Positions 27,549-36,726 of a DNA stretch of 64,000 nt are shown here, in pieces (position 1 is the stretch's first letter; each line of letters opens with the position of its first letter). The translations under genes were made by a program, and so were the position numbers. The stretch lies in assembly GCF_011761345.1 (NCBI RefSeq), contig NZ_JAASRY010000001.1:1415683-1479682 (forward strand). Reading direction: 5' to 3'. The notes under the pieces were generated by a model. The model saw only the letters and a list, made by a program, of their open reading frames with translations. It searched no databases and was not told the origin of the DNA. The stretch is from Thalassobacillus devorans. GTDB lineage: Bacteria > Bacillota > Bacilli > Bacillales > Halobacillaceae.

Positions 27549-27760
27549 ACTAATCACCTACTCAATTATTGTTATATAATATATTGGATACATAATAGAA
27601 GTCATTTCCCCCTTCATTAAGTGATTCACTTCATTGACTATTTCTATACAAACTTAATGAAAGCCATATATAATTTATAGTACGGGAATTATGTTAACGC
27701 CTTATGAAGACGCTAGGGGGAAATAAACTACCATGCAAGAAAAATCCAATACCCAACAGT

Positions 27761-27788
27761 AAGCCACGCTGACATTTCAGCGTGGCTT
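27761..27788 (-). terminator. Hairpin downstream of spmB
   Basis: Perfect 11-base arms AAGCCACGCTG and CAGCGTGGCTT, extendable to 13, lie 24 bases past spmB. It lacks a clear U-tract. The rest of the gap to rluB is AT-rich with no credible gene; B. subtilis has ypuK here. Confidence 0.55.
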
Positions 27789-27811
27789 ACTATCTGGTCT
27801 CCTTATCCTGA

Positions 27812-28330
27812 TCAACTGAAAAGGATGGTGACAACTATTATTGAAGCTATTATACCAATCATGTCAGCGGCTAGTCCAACTTTAAGTGCATCCCCCATCT
27901 TTTTTATTCCGACTGCTCCAAAATAAACGGTCAGTATATAAAAGGTTGTATCGGTACTCCCTTGCATAACAGATGCCAAATACCCGATAAAAGAATCAGG
28001 TCCATAAGTTTTTATTAATTCACTTGTCATCCCTAAAGCAGCGGTTCCCGATAAAGGACGCACAAGGGCTAATGGTAATATTTCTTCAGGCATGCCAAGC
28101 AACACTGTAAGAGGTTTTACTAAGGTGATGAATGCTTCCATTGCACCGGAAGCACGGAAGATAGCAATGGAGACCATCATCCCAATCAAAAAAGGCAGCA
28201 GGGAGATAGCGATATCTATCCCTTCCTTGCCTCCTTCCACAAACTTTTCATACGTTGGAACTCTTTTGTAGGTCGCTGTTAAGAGAATCAGCAATATGAT
28301 AGCGGGGATTATCCAAATGCTGATACTCAT
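27812..28330 (-). CDS. spmB: Spore maturation protein SpmB
   Basis: A 172-residue, highly hydrophobic nucleoside-recognition (Gate) domain protein with about four spans and the PLSGTAALGM and VMQGSTDTTFYI signatures. SpmA and SpmB are required for proper spore-core dehydration. Its start overlaps the spmA stop by four bases, so it is coupled to spmA in the dacB-spmA-spmB operon. Confidence 0.95.
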   Translation of the reverse strand: MSISIWIIPAIILLILLTATYKRVPTYEKFVEGGKEGIDIAISLLPFLIGMMVSIAIFRASGAMEAFITLVKPLTVLLGMPEEILPLALVRPLSGTAALGMTSELIKTYGPDSFIGYLASVMQGSTDTTFYILTVYFGAVGIKKMGDALKVGLAADMIGIIASIIVVTILFS

Positions 28331-28917
28331 TCTGCTCCCCTCCTGTATCTTCTCCAGTAAAAATAACGATCAATCAAAAGAGCTCCTGTTGTGGAAATGG
28401 TGGTAGCTATAATAGCTGCACCGACAACCGCCGTCGGATCAACAGAGCCATATTTCATCCGAATTGCTATTACCGTCGTTGGAATCAATGTTATGGAGGA
28501 AGTATTGATTGCCAGAAAAGTAATCATTGATCGGCTTGCTGTATCCTTACCATGCAGCTGCTTCAATTCTTTCATCGCCTTCAAACCCATTGGCGTAGCA
28601 GCATTACCTAAACCGAATAAATTGGCGGTCATATTCGATAAAATATAACCCATGGCTGGGTGGTCTTTGGGGATGTCAGGAAATATCCGCTGAACGACTG
28701 GACGGAACAAAGTGGCAAGACCCCTAAGTAAACCAGCTTCTTCGGCAATACGCGTCAACCCTAACCAGAATATCAGCACCCCCATCATGGTCAGCGTTAT
28801 CATAATCGCATCATCTATGGTACTGAAAATGGCTTTATTAACCTCTCCCATCGTCCCATTAAAAGCAGCAAATACAATTCCAATTACTGCGAGCAACGAC
28901 CAGATAATATTTACCAT
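28327..28917 (-). CDS. spmA: Spore maturation protein SpmA
   Basis: A 196-residue membrane protein with the SpmA pattern (MTANLFGLGNAATPMGLKAM, FLAINTSSITLIPTTVIAIR). It works with SpmB in core dehydration and affects spore heat resistance. The start lies within the last codons of dacB (seven-base overlap), showing coupling. Confidence 0.95.
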   Translation of the reverse strand: MVNIIWSLLAVIGIVFAAFNGTMGEVNKAIFSTIDDAIMITLTMMGVLIFWLGLTRIAEEAGLLRGLATLFRPVVQRIFPDIPKDHPAMGYILSNMTANLFGLGNAATPMGLKAMKELKQLHGKDTASRSMITFLAINTSSITLIPTTVIAIRMKYGSVDPTAVVGAAIIATTISTTGALLIDRYFYWRRYRRGAE

Positions 28918-29999
28918 GACGTCAACCCCATAAACCGATTAGTCCTTTCCAGCCAGTATGAAAGTAATGTTCGCTCTGAAGGACTATCCACAACAGCTGT
29001 GGTCATGATTGGACTGTCATCGAGATAGATTACATGCCTGCCGACAAGTGAGCTGTCTGTATTCTGCAGCAAATTCAATTTTGAATGAAGTGACTGCTTC
29101 TCAGAAGTGGTTACCGGCCAAATAACATCCCTTGTATAATATAAAGATTTCTTTTCGGGAACGTTTACTGGAACTTTTCCTTTTTCCTGAAGGAGAACGT
29201 GATCGTAATTCTCAAATCCCCATTCGAACATCCGTTGATGATCATTCCAGTCATCTCCTGCATTTAATGTAACGGCCACCAGCTCCATATCCCCTTTTTT
29301 TGCTGTAGATACTAATGTTCTTCCGGCTGCTTTGGTAAAGCCTGTTTTCCCTCCGGTACAATAATCATAATACTTAGTGAGAAGCTTGTTTTTATTGAAC
29401 CAGTAATAATCCCTATTCTCCGATAAGTACCGTTCTGCTCCTGTTATTTCACGGAATGTGTCATACTGCATAGCACTACGCATTAATAAAGCCAAGTCAT
29501 ACGCAGTTGAATAATGATTATCAGAGTCAAGTCCATGGGGGTTTTCAAAATTGGAATGATTCATTCCCAGCCAATCGGCCTTTTCATTCATTAAAAATGC
29601 AAATCCTTCCTCGGAACCGCCTAAATGCTCAGCGATAGCCATAGCAGCATCATTACCGGAGCGCAGCATCAGACCATAGACGAGGTCCTTCAGCTTCATC
29701 TTTTCTCCTTCTTTTAAATAGATGGAAGACCCCTCTGTGTAAACCGCATGATGGCTCGCTTCCACTTTTTCTTCTAATTTTCCAGATTCAACGGCAATTA
29801 GTGCTGTCATTATTTTTGTCGTACTTGCAATCAATTCTTCTTCGTCAGCGGCCTTCTCATATAAAACTCTCCCTGACTGCATGTCCATCAGCACAGCATT
29901 TCTGGCAGAGACAGAGATCGCTGCTTCCGCTTGAAATGGATGAATAAGACTAACGATGAGGAAACTATAAATCAACCATATAATCATGCGCTTCTTCAA
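28911..29999 (-). CDS. dacB: Sporulation D-alanyl-D-alanine carboxypeptidase DacB (PBP5*)
   Basis: A 362-residue penicillin-binding protein that trims cortex stem peptides and so sets cortex cross-linking. It has a signal peptide (ending PFQAEAA), the SxxK motif in ASTTKIM, SxN in RSGNDAAMA, and KTG in TGGKTGFTKAAG, followed by a C-terminal beta domain. The start is a TTG at 29999, with GAAGGAGGAG upstream. It is mother-cell expressed in relatives; a CATACGCT that could be a sigma-E -10 element lies about 58 bases upstream but has no good -35. Confidence 0.94.
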   Translation of the reverse strand: MKKRMIIWLIYSFLIVSLIHPFQAEAAISVSARNAVLMDMQSGRVLYEKAADEEELIASTTKIMTALIAVESGKLEEKVEASHHAVYTEGSSIYLKEGEKMKLKDLVYGLMLRSGNDAAMAIAEHLGGSEEGFAFLMNEKADWLGMNHSNFENPHGLDSDNHYSTAYDLALLMRSAMQYDTFREITGAERYLSENRDYYWFNKNKLLTKYYDYCTGGKTGFTKAAGRTLVSTAKKGDMELVAVTLNAGDDWNDHQRMFEWGFENYDHVLLQEKGKVPVNVPEKKSLYYTRDVIWPVTTSEKQSLHSKLNLLQNTDSSLVGRHVIYLDDSPIMTTAVVDSPSERTLLSYWLERTNRFMGLTSW

Positions 30000-30205
30000 A
30001 GCCGCTCCTCCTTCAATTCATAACTTACTATTTAATCTATGCGAAGAAGACGAGCGTATGATATAGATGGACCTCTTTTAAATAGGAACAGCTGAAAATA
30101 AAATATAAAATCGTTTCGAACGAAACGAGCAGCAACACCTGCCAGAAAGCCATATCCCCTGGATAAGTTTTTCACCTTACCTCTAACCTTAATCAGACCA
30201 AAAAA

Positions 30206-30243
30206 CTGCCCCAAAAGCCTATGACAGACTTTTGGAGCAGTTC
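30206..30243 (-). terminator. Terminator after ypuI
   Basis: Arms CTGCTCCAAAAG and CTTTTGGGGCAG on the minus strand surround an 11-base loop and run into TTTTTT. Confidence 0.85.
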
Positions 30244-30277
30244 CTTTCTTATTGGCTGGTGATTCGTTTCCTATCTC

Positions 30278-30793
30278 TCAGGATGCCGGGCCCTTTTTCT
30301 TATTTCCTTCCAGGGCAGCTTTGGATTGGTTATTTGTCTCATAACATTCCAATTCTTGCCGGACTTTTTGAAAAGATGACTCCAGTTTCAACATCAATTT
30401 TTTAAAGGAAAGCGGTGGCTCATGATGATAAAGGATTGCACTTTCCCCTGTATACGCGGCACGACTGTCTTCATACCAAGTATCACTTTTAGGAGCAAAA
30501 AACTCTGCGATACATTGATGGTATATACCGTACAACGTCCGCTCTGCTGCTGCCGTTTTAAACCCTTCCGATTGAAGCAGGACAGCAATGGCGTCTTTAG
30601 CTTCATCACAAAACACTTCCAACCTGCGAAGCGACTTCAATAATGAACGGTAGTATCTTTTTTCTTTACTTCCTTGTTCTTCCATTAAATTGTCCAATTG
30701 ATGATAATCAAGGTAGGCATCTAACTGCTCAACTATTAATGTTAAATAACTGCCTGCCACATTCAGTTGTGCCCGTATCATCTGTTTATGCAT
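30278..30793 (-). CDS. ypuI: YpuI (DUF3907 family)
   Basis: A 171-residue soluble protein of unknown function found next to scpAB and dacB across bacilli. It is helical and charged, beginning MHKQMIRAQLNVAGSYL, and ends in a Lys-rich tail. The start at 30793 follows AGGAGG by six bases; the frame extends further upstream but there overlaps the preceding gene. No motif suggests an activity. Confidence 0.82.
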   Translation of the reverse strand: MHKQMIRAQLNVAGSYLTLIVEQLDAYLDYHQLDNLMEEQGSKEKRYYRSLLKSLRRLEVFCDEAKDAIAVLLQSEGFKTAAAERTLYGIYHQCIAEFFAPKSDTWYEDSRAAYTGESAILYHHEPPLSFKKLMLKLESSFQKVRQELECYETNNQSKAALEGNKKKGPAS

Positions 30794-30834
30794 AGCCAGC
30801 CTCCTAAGTGGTGTATATCTCATGAAGGTCAATC

Positions 30835-31248
30835 TCAAGCATGAAGAAATTCCAGGGTGGATTCGAGATCGAATCGCTTGCCATTGCTGAGCTTTAAGAA
30901 GGCCTGTTGGGCTGCTTCCCAATTCACATTCGTATATAGTTCCTTATATTTCTCATAATCATTGATATAGACTTTTTTGCGATGTTTATAGCCAGGATTT
31001 TTCACGAGTGCAATAAAAGCTGCCATGTCCTTAAGCATGATTTCTTCCTCACCGAACACTATCACCGGGTTCTCCGAAAAAGGTGTAAATTCTTCAGGAT
31101 TTTCATCAAAATACCGTAAATATAGTAAAGAAAAACTGTGTTCTTTACCCTTATCTTCATAGATTACTTCGGAGCGATTGAAAAATTCCTCAGGTGAATT
31201 GGCCTTTTCTTTTACCAACTCTACGCCTTTCGCAGATATGATTTCCAT
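30835..31248 (-). CDS. Conserved hypothetical protein
   Basis: A 137-residue protein that I do not recognise. It is acidic (ANSPEEFFNRSEVIYEDKGKE at the start region), mixed alpha/beta, without signal peptide or membrane span. GGGGGAG precedes the start. It lies between scpB and ypuI in the same direction, an added gene relative to the B. subtilis order. Clear ribosome site, operon-like spacing and even codon use support it as a real gene. Confidence 0.75.
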   Translation of the reverse strand: MEIISAKGVELVKEKANSPEEFFNRSEVIYEDKGKEHSFSLLYLRYFDENPEEFTPFSENPVIVFGEEEIMLKDMAAFIALVKNPGYKHRKKVYINDYEKYKELYTNVNWEAAQQAFLKLSNGKRFDLESTLEFLHA

Positions 31249-31314
31249 AGGCTCCCCCTTATCAGTATATGATATAAGTATATTTTACCATAACCCTATT
31301 GAGAAGGTTGTATA

Positions 31315-31914
31315 TTATTCCTCATCGGGTTGCTTCTCTGCAGCTGGTGCTTTGAATTCTTCAAAGAAAAGGTCGGCTTCTGCCTCCACATCTTCTTCAT
31401 TCCCTTCTGGTAAAGGGGGCAAGTCTTCTAAGGAACTTATTCCAAAATAAGTTAAAAATTCTTTTGTAGTACCATACAAAATGGGACGGCCTATTCCCTC
31501 TTTCCTCCCAACTTCTTGTATCAGGGAACGAGTAGTAAGGGTCTGGATGGCACGTTCACTCTTCACCCCTCGCAGCTCTTCAATTTCCGACCTGGTAATG
31601 GGCTGTTGGTAGGCAATGATAGCAAGTGTTTCTAGAGCTGCTTGTGACAGCCGGGAAGCATGCGGTGTATCTAATAATTGCTTCAAATAGGGAGCATGTT
31701 CAGCTTTCGTCGTCATATAGACGATATTCTCCACGGACATCAGGGCAAGACCTCGTTTCTTGTCACTGTAGTCAAATTTCAGACTGTCAAGTATTTCATC
31801 GAGCACTTCTCGTTCTACCTCGAGTACATTCCTGAGTTTACTTGTGTTTATTCCCTCTTCCCCGACAGCAAAAAGAAGCCCCTCTACTATCCCTTTATAT
31901 TCATGAATGTCCAT
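31315..31914 (-). CDS. scpB: Segregation and condensation protein ScpB
   Basis: A 199-residue kite subunit of the Smc-ScpAB condensin. It has two winged-helix domains and conserved ETLAIIAYQQPITRSEIEELRG and GRKEGIGRPILYGTTKEFL. The C-terminus is acidic. GGAGG lies eight bases before the start, and the gene follows scpA by three bases. Confidence 0.96.
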   Translation of the reverse strand: MDIHEYKGIVEGLLFAVGEEGINTSKLRNVLEVEREVLDEILDSLKFDYSDKKRGLALMSVENIVYMTTKAEHAPYLKQLLDTPHASRLSQAALETLAIIAYQQPITRSEIEELRGVKSERAIQTLTTRSLIQEVGRKEGIGRPILYGTTKEFLTYFGISSLEDLPPLPEGNEEDVEAEADLFFEEFKAPAAEKQPDEE

Positions 31915-31917
31915 TAA

Positions 31918-32664
31918 TTAATCCTCCATTTTATATACAAGCAATTCGTCAAAGTGCTTTTCTTGCACACAATATATTTCATTTCCTTTCATCAATTCCA
32001 ACAGGGCCATAAAAGTTACAACAATATGTTGGCGGGATGGCTCTGGAAATAGTTCAAAAAAACTAACAGCGTTTCCTGAGCTGTTAATATACTTCTTAAT
32101 TTCACTCATTCTCGTTTGTATTGGAATTTCATCGCGTTGAATTTTGGTATCGGTACGACTACTCTCCTGTTTTTTATGGCCTTTCAGTATTTTAGCCATA
32201 GCTCCCAGGATGTCATAGATCGACCCCTCGCCTTCACGCACCTCAGGTTTACCGTCTTGAAAATCTTCGAGATTCGAAGGAGGTTTTGTATACGTTCGGT
32301 CAGCATTTTCTTCCTTGTGTTTAAGGTGCAACGCAGCATCCTTATATCTACGGTATTCAATCAGACGCCTCATCAATTCTTCCCTAGGGTCTTCTTCCAG
32401 TTCTTCTTCATCATCCAAATCAAAGGATTGATTGGGTAAGAGCATCTGGCTTTTCATTGCTAACAGGCTTGCTGCCATTACTAAATATTCACTTGCTATA
32501 TCCAACTCCAGTTCTTGCATCGTATGGATGAAAGTCATATACTGTTCTGTTATATCAGCGACAGGAATATCGTATATATCGATTTCATACTGGTTGATTA
32601 AATGTAAAAGAAGGTCCAGCGGTCCCTCAAATGCGTCTATTTTTACTTGATAACTTTGTTTCAT
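31918..32664 (-). CDS. scpA: Segregation and condensation protein ScpA
   Basis: A 248-residue kleisin that bridges Smc heads. It has the N-terminal signature YQVKIDAFEGPLDLLLHLI, the helix YLVMAASLLAMKSQMLLP and a C-terminal winged helix (VVTFMALLELMKGNEI). The start at 32664 has GGAGG at suitable distance. First gene of the scpAB operon, divergent from ypuF. Confidence 0.96.
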   Translation of the reverse strand: MKQSYQVKIDAFEGPLDLLLHLINQYEIDIYDIPVADITEQYMTFIHTMQELELDIASEYLVMAASLLAMKSQMLLPNQSFDLDDEEELEEDPREELMRRLIEYRRYKDAALHLKHKEENADRTYTKPPSNLEDFQDGKPEVREGEGSIYDILGAMAKILKGHKKQESSRTDTKIQRDEIPIQTRMSEIKKYINSSGNAVSFFELFPEPSRQHIVVTFMALLELMKGNEIYCVQEKHFDELLVYKMED

Positions 32665-32958
32665 ATATGTATTTCCTCCACATTCCAATGGAATGATATT
32701 AATACCGCCTAAACAATAAATGGCGATATACTCCTTTATTATCGTAAGATGTATCTTACCAAAAAATCAAAAATTCGTTAACTCCAACATAACAATAAGC
32801 AGTGAATACATTCGCAATTGTTCATCTTGTTTATATTTATCGAGCCGTATGGACTAGAAACAGACAGGTAACCAACGCTTGTCATAGAAATTTTGTGATT
32901 CTTTCTTCGTCCTCATATATGTTACACTCATGGTATCTTCTAAGAAGGAGCAAATGTA

Positions 32959-33471
32959 ATGATTTATCCCCAAGCCTATACCGATTTTCTAGCCCACTTC
33001 AATGGAACGAAAGACTTTTTTGAATGTCATGAAGTACTAGAAGAATATTGGAAAGAAACTACCCCATGCCACCGTGAGTCTGTTTGGGTATGGTTAATTC
33101 AGTTCGCTGTAAGTCTCTACCATTACCGTCGGGGGAATGAGAGAGGCGCGCTCAAGCTGTTAAAACGTCTGGAACGCACTTGGAGTGTCCAAGAAGACAA
33201 TTTAGAAAGCCTGGGTTTACATGCACATGATTTAAAGATCACCTTAACAGAAGTTCACGAATCACTCCGACAAAAAAAACCTTATTACAATGTTAACATT
33301 TCAATACTGGATACTGACCTGCAGGATATAGTCGAGAGAAAATGCCAGTACTGGAATGTTCCTTATAACAGGGAAACAGACCCTGGCGACTACTTCCTTA
33401 CACATAAACATAAGTTAAGAGACCGGCATTCAAGCGAGGATGTAAAAGCAGACCAGCTAAGCCAAAAGTAA
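32959..33471 (+). CDS. ypuF: DUF309 family protein YpuF
   Basis: A 170-residue protein with the DUF309 core: FNGTKDFFECHEVLEEYWKE, then LIQFAVSLYHYRRGNERGALKLLKR. The conserved Glu/His pairs suggest a small helical bundle, possibly metal-binding, but no activity is known. Divergent from scpA, as in B. subtilis. GGAG lies nine bases before the start. Confidence 0.88.
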   Translation: MIYPQAYTDFLAHFNGTKDFFECHEVLEEYWKETTPCHRESVWVWLIQFAVSLYHYRRGNERGALKLLKRLERTWSVQEDNLESLGLHAHDLKITLTEVHESLRQKKPYYNVNISILDTDLQDIVERKCQYWNVPYNRETDPGDYFLTHKHKLRDRHSSEDVKADQLSQK

Positions 33472-33482
33472 ATCCATTCCCC

Positions 33483-33523
33483 AAATGAAATAAGCGCATG
33501 TCAATGACATGCGCTTATTTTTA

Positions 33524-33525
<2 letters not shown>
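33483..33525. terminator. Bidirectional terminator between ypuF and ribT
   Basis: Arms AATAAGCGCATGTCA and TGACATGCGCTTATT are almost fully complementary, with A- and T-rich flanks on both sides, between two convergent genes. Confidence 0.85.
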
Positions 33526-34065
<540 letters not shown>

Positions 34066-34155
34066 TTAGAGTGCTATGAAAAACCAGTAGTATAATCCCC
34101 ATAGTATGCTGAAGGTTAATAAAACGATAAACAAAATCACATTTTTCTTTCTCAT
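34066..34155 (-). CDS. Possible 29-residue single-span membrane protein
   Basis: The product begins MRKKNVILFIVLLTFSILWG: a basic N-terminus, then one hydrophobic helix with Trp/Tyr at its far end (LYYWFFIAL), the layout of bacterial small membrane proteins. GGGGGAAG lies about seven bases before the ATG. It is in line with the neighbouring minus-strand genes. Function unknown; it is too short to be certain without homologues. Confidence 0.5.
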   Translation of the reverse strand: MRKKNVILFIVLLTFSILWGLYYWFFIAL

Positions 34156-34223
34156 TCAGCTTCCCCCGTGTTAATAACCTTTTTAAGCTTCAACGAATAG
34201 CATAAGCTAAACTAAAAAATTAT

Positions 34224-34736
34224 TCAAGTTGTCTTATGTAATTGTCTATTTAATAATATATGGAAAAAACGATAGCCATCAGAATATTTCCCCTTCCAAT
34301 AAAAGGGAATCAGATTGACAACTGATAAATATAAATTGAACCAAAGAAAGGTATTGCCTTCTTCTAACCATAGATAGAGCAAGAAAAAAAAGACCAGGTT
34401 CATTAACGGTCCGCTCAATGTTACCATTGCCTCTCTCCAATGAGAAATTCTATAGGGATGCCTGCTCTCTGTATGACCGCCAAGGAAGAATATTGCGTGT
34501 ATATATAAATGAAGCTTCCCTATTTCGATTTGAAACAATTTCGGTCCAAAGCCGATCCGTACCTTTGCTTCCCCATGGTTGATTAGCACTGTCGGAATGG
34601 CATGCCCTAATTCATGGATAAAGATACCTAAAGGAACTACCCAGATCATAGCTGTCAAAAACTCCAACAAACGGTAATCTCTCCCCTCCCGTAAGGATAT
34701 CATAGATAGAAAAATAGTGAGCCAAAACAGGCCCAC
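34224..34736 (-). CDS. Small M50/site-2-protease-like membrane metalloprotease
   Basis: A 170-residue membrane protein with the zinc motif HELGH at 41-45 inside a hydrophobic segment and a later NLIPFYWKGKYSDGYRFF that resembles the second M50 metal-ligand motif (LDG type, here SDG). It lacks PDZ or CBS domains. It starts at a GTG with AGGAG upstream, 11 bases after ppiB. Substrate unknown. Confidence 0.75.
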   Translation of the reverse strand: MGLFWLTIFLSMISLREGRDYRLLEFLTAMIWVVPLGIFIHELGHAIPTVLINHGEAKVRIGFGPKLFQIEIGKLHLYIHAIFFLGGHTESRHPYRISHWREAMVTLSGPLMNLVFFFLLYLWLEEGNTFLWFNLYLSVVNLIPFYWKGKYSDGYRFFHILLNRQLHKTT

Positions 34737-34747
34737 TATTCTCCTAC

Positions 34748-35185
34748 TTACTCTTCATCCCACACGCGGACTTCTTTCATTGTATCTCCCGGCTTGATAT
34801 TCAAGACTGTATCCATTCCTTCAGTCACTTGTCCGAAAACAGTATGGACGCCGTCTAAATGCGGCTGAGGGTCATGTACCAGAAAGAACTGACTGCTTCC
34901 AGTATCCTTCCCGGCATGCGCCATTGATAGCGACCCGGCCACGTGTTTGTGCGGGTTCCCTTCCGTTTCACATTTAATTGTTTTACCGGAGCCTCCGCGG
35001 CCGGTCCCCGTCGGATCTCCTCCTTGTGCTACAAAACCTGGAATTACCCGGTGGAAAATGACTCCATCATAGAAACCACTGTTGGCTAATTCTTCGAAGT
35101 TGGCTACTGTTCCCGGGGCATCTTCCGGGTAAAATTCCAATAAAATTTTTTCTCCTGTTTCAAACGTAATGCTGCCTTTTTTCAT
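34748..35185 (-). CDS. ppiB: Peptidyl-prolyl cis-trans isomerase PpiB (cyclophilin)
   Basis: A 145-residue cytoplasmic cyclophilin with [28 protein letters not shown] and [16 protein letters not shown], the full active-site set. It catalyses prolyl isomerisation in protein folding. The start overlaps the lysA stop by four bases, so it is coupled to lysA, as in B. subtilis order. Confidence 0.97.
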   Translation of the reverse strand: MKKGSITFETGEKILLEFYPEDAPGTVANFEELANSGFYDGVIFHRVIPGFVAQGGDPTGTGRGGSGKTIKCETEGNPHKHVAGSLSMAHAGKDTGSSQFFLVHDPQPHLDGVHTVFGQVTEGMDTVLNIKPGDTMKEVRVWDEE

Positions 35186-36495
35186 GTAAGACTCTCCTCT
35201 CCTTTTTTATAAGAGCAATCTAACCTTAGCAAATCTTCATAGCTTTCCCGCTCAATGACAAGTTGATGTTCGCCATTTTCCACGAAAACCACTGCAGCTC
35301 TAGGAAAACGGTTGTAATTATTAGACATCGAATAACCATAAGCGCCAGTACTCATTACAGCAAGAATGTCATGATGAGATACTTCCGGTAGCTCTACATC
35401 CCATATTAGCATATCTCCGGATTCACAGCACTTCCCTGCAACGGAAACTTTTTCATGCACTGGAGCGTCCATCTGATTGGCCACAACAGCTTCATATTTA
35501 GCATGGTACAATGCCGGCCTTAAGTTATCAGTCATACCGCCATCCACAGAAATATACTTTCGGACCCCGGGAATTTCTTTTATAGAGCCGATAGAATATA
35601 AAGTTACAGCGGCATCACCGACAATCGCACGGCCCGGTTCTATCCAGATTTCCGGTATTGGATAATTCCGTACGGCAGCCTGTTCATTAACTTCATTAAT
35701 AAGCGCGTGGGCATAGGCATCTAATTCAAGAGGATCATCATCTTTCGTATAACGGATGCCGAAACCTCCTCCCAGGTTAAGCACATCAGCTATAAATCCG
35801 TATTTTACCCGCCATTCTTCCATGGAAGCGAACAGCTTTTTAGTCGCCATCAAAAAACCGCTTGTTTCGAATATCTGTGAACCGATATGGCAATGAAGAC
35901 CGATAAGATGGATGCGTTCAGTTGCATGGATACGTTCAAACGCTGCATCAGCCTGGCCACTGGATAAGTCAAAACCGAACTTAGAATCCTCCTGCCCGGT
36001 CAGAATATAATCATGGGTATGCGCTTCAATACCCGGGGTCACTCTTAACAGCACATCCATTTCTTTCTGCTTATCTTCAAGGATTGCGGTGAGCAAATCG
36101 ATTTCATAAAAGTTATCAACCACGATACAGCCGATTCCTTGTTCTACAGCCATCTCTAATTCATCTACGCTTTTGTTATTGCCGTGGAGATGGATCTTTT
36201 CTACCGGAAAATCTGCCTTTAGCGCCGTATATAATTCTCCCTGGGAGACGACATCAAGACTCAGGTTTTCCTGTTTAGCTACTTGCAGCATCGCCACAGA
36301 AGAAAAGGCTTTGCTGGCATAGGCAACCTGAGCCTTCATTCCTCTTTCTTCAAATGTTTTTACGAACGCACGGGCATTTTTACGGATACGCTCGACATCA
36401 TATACAAATAATGGAGTGCCATACGTTTCTGTTAATGACACTGCATCAATTCCTCCAATAAGTAAATGGCCTTGCTCATTATATGGTAAACTCAT
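35182..36495 (-). CDS. lysA: Diaminopimelate decarboxylase
   Basis: A 437-residue PLP enzyme that makes L-lysine from meso-diaminopimelate. The PLP lysine lies in [10 protein letters not shown] near 52, and the [14 protein letters not shown] and GKCCESGD motifs are all present. The start at 36495 follows GGAAGGAA; the eight upstream residues are not needed. It lies after the spoVA operon, as in relatives. Confidence 0.97.
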   Translation of the reverse strand: MSLPYNEQGHLLIGGIDAVSLTETYGTPLFVYDVERIRKNARAFVKTFEERGMKAQVAYASKAFSSVAMLQVAKQENLSLDVVSQGELYTALKADFPVEKIHLHGNNKSVDELEMAVEQGIGCIVVDNFYEIDLLTAILEDKQKEMDVLLRVTPGIEAHTHDYILTGQEDSKFGFDLSSGQADAAFERIHATERIHLIGLHCHIGSQIFETSGFLMATKKLFASMEEWRVKYGFIADVLNLGGGFGIRYTKDDDPLELDAYAHALINEVNEQAAVRNYPIPEIWIEPGRAIVGDAAVTLYSIGSIKEIPGVRKYISVDGGMTDNLRPALYHAKYEAVVANQMDAPVHEKVSVAGKCCESGDMLIWDVELPEVSHHDILAVMSTGAYGYSMSNNYNRFPRAAVVFVENGEHQLVIERESYEDLLRLDCSYKKGEESLT

Positions 36496-36634
36496 GTAGT
36501 TCCTTCCTTCCTCTATCAACCATCCAAAATATTTTGATCACTTTCTCCTATATCATACGGGTTGGACCAGTTCAGGGAAACGGCTTCATTTCCTTATTTC
36601 GAAACGTACAATAATTGTTTCAGGAGAGCCACAA

Positions 36635-36672
36635 TCAAAAAAGAATGCCCCCAGTGAGGGAAAGACATTCTT
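36635..36672 (-). terminator. Terminator of the spoVA operon
   Basis: Arms AAGAATG (36641-36647) and CATTCTT (36666-36672) enclose an inner CCC/GGG pair, followed on the minus strand by TTTTTTG. Confidence 0.8.
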
Positions 36673-36726
36673 ATTTGTAAATTATATTAAATTTATCATA
36701 TGGTGCTAAAACCGGCAAATACCAAA

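Noticed and set aside
30032..30214. A 60-codon minus-strand frame upstream of dacB
   Set aside because: Its start lies next to the ypuI terminator stem, it has no good ribosome site, and the sequence is low in coding character.
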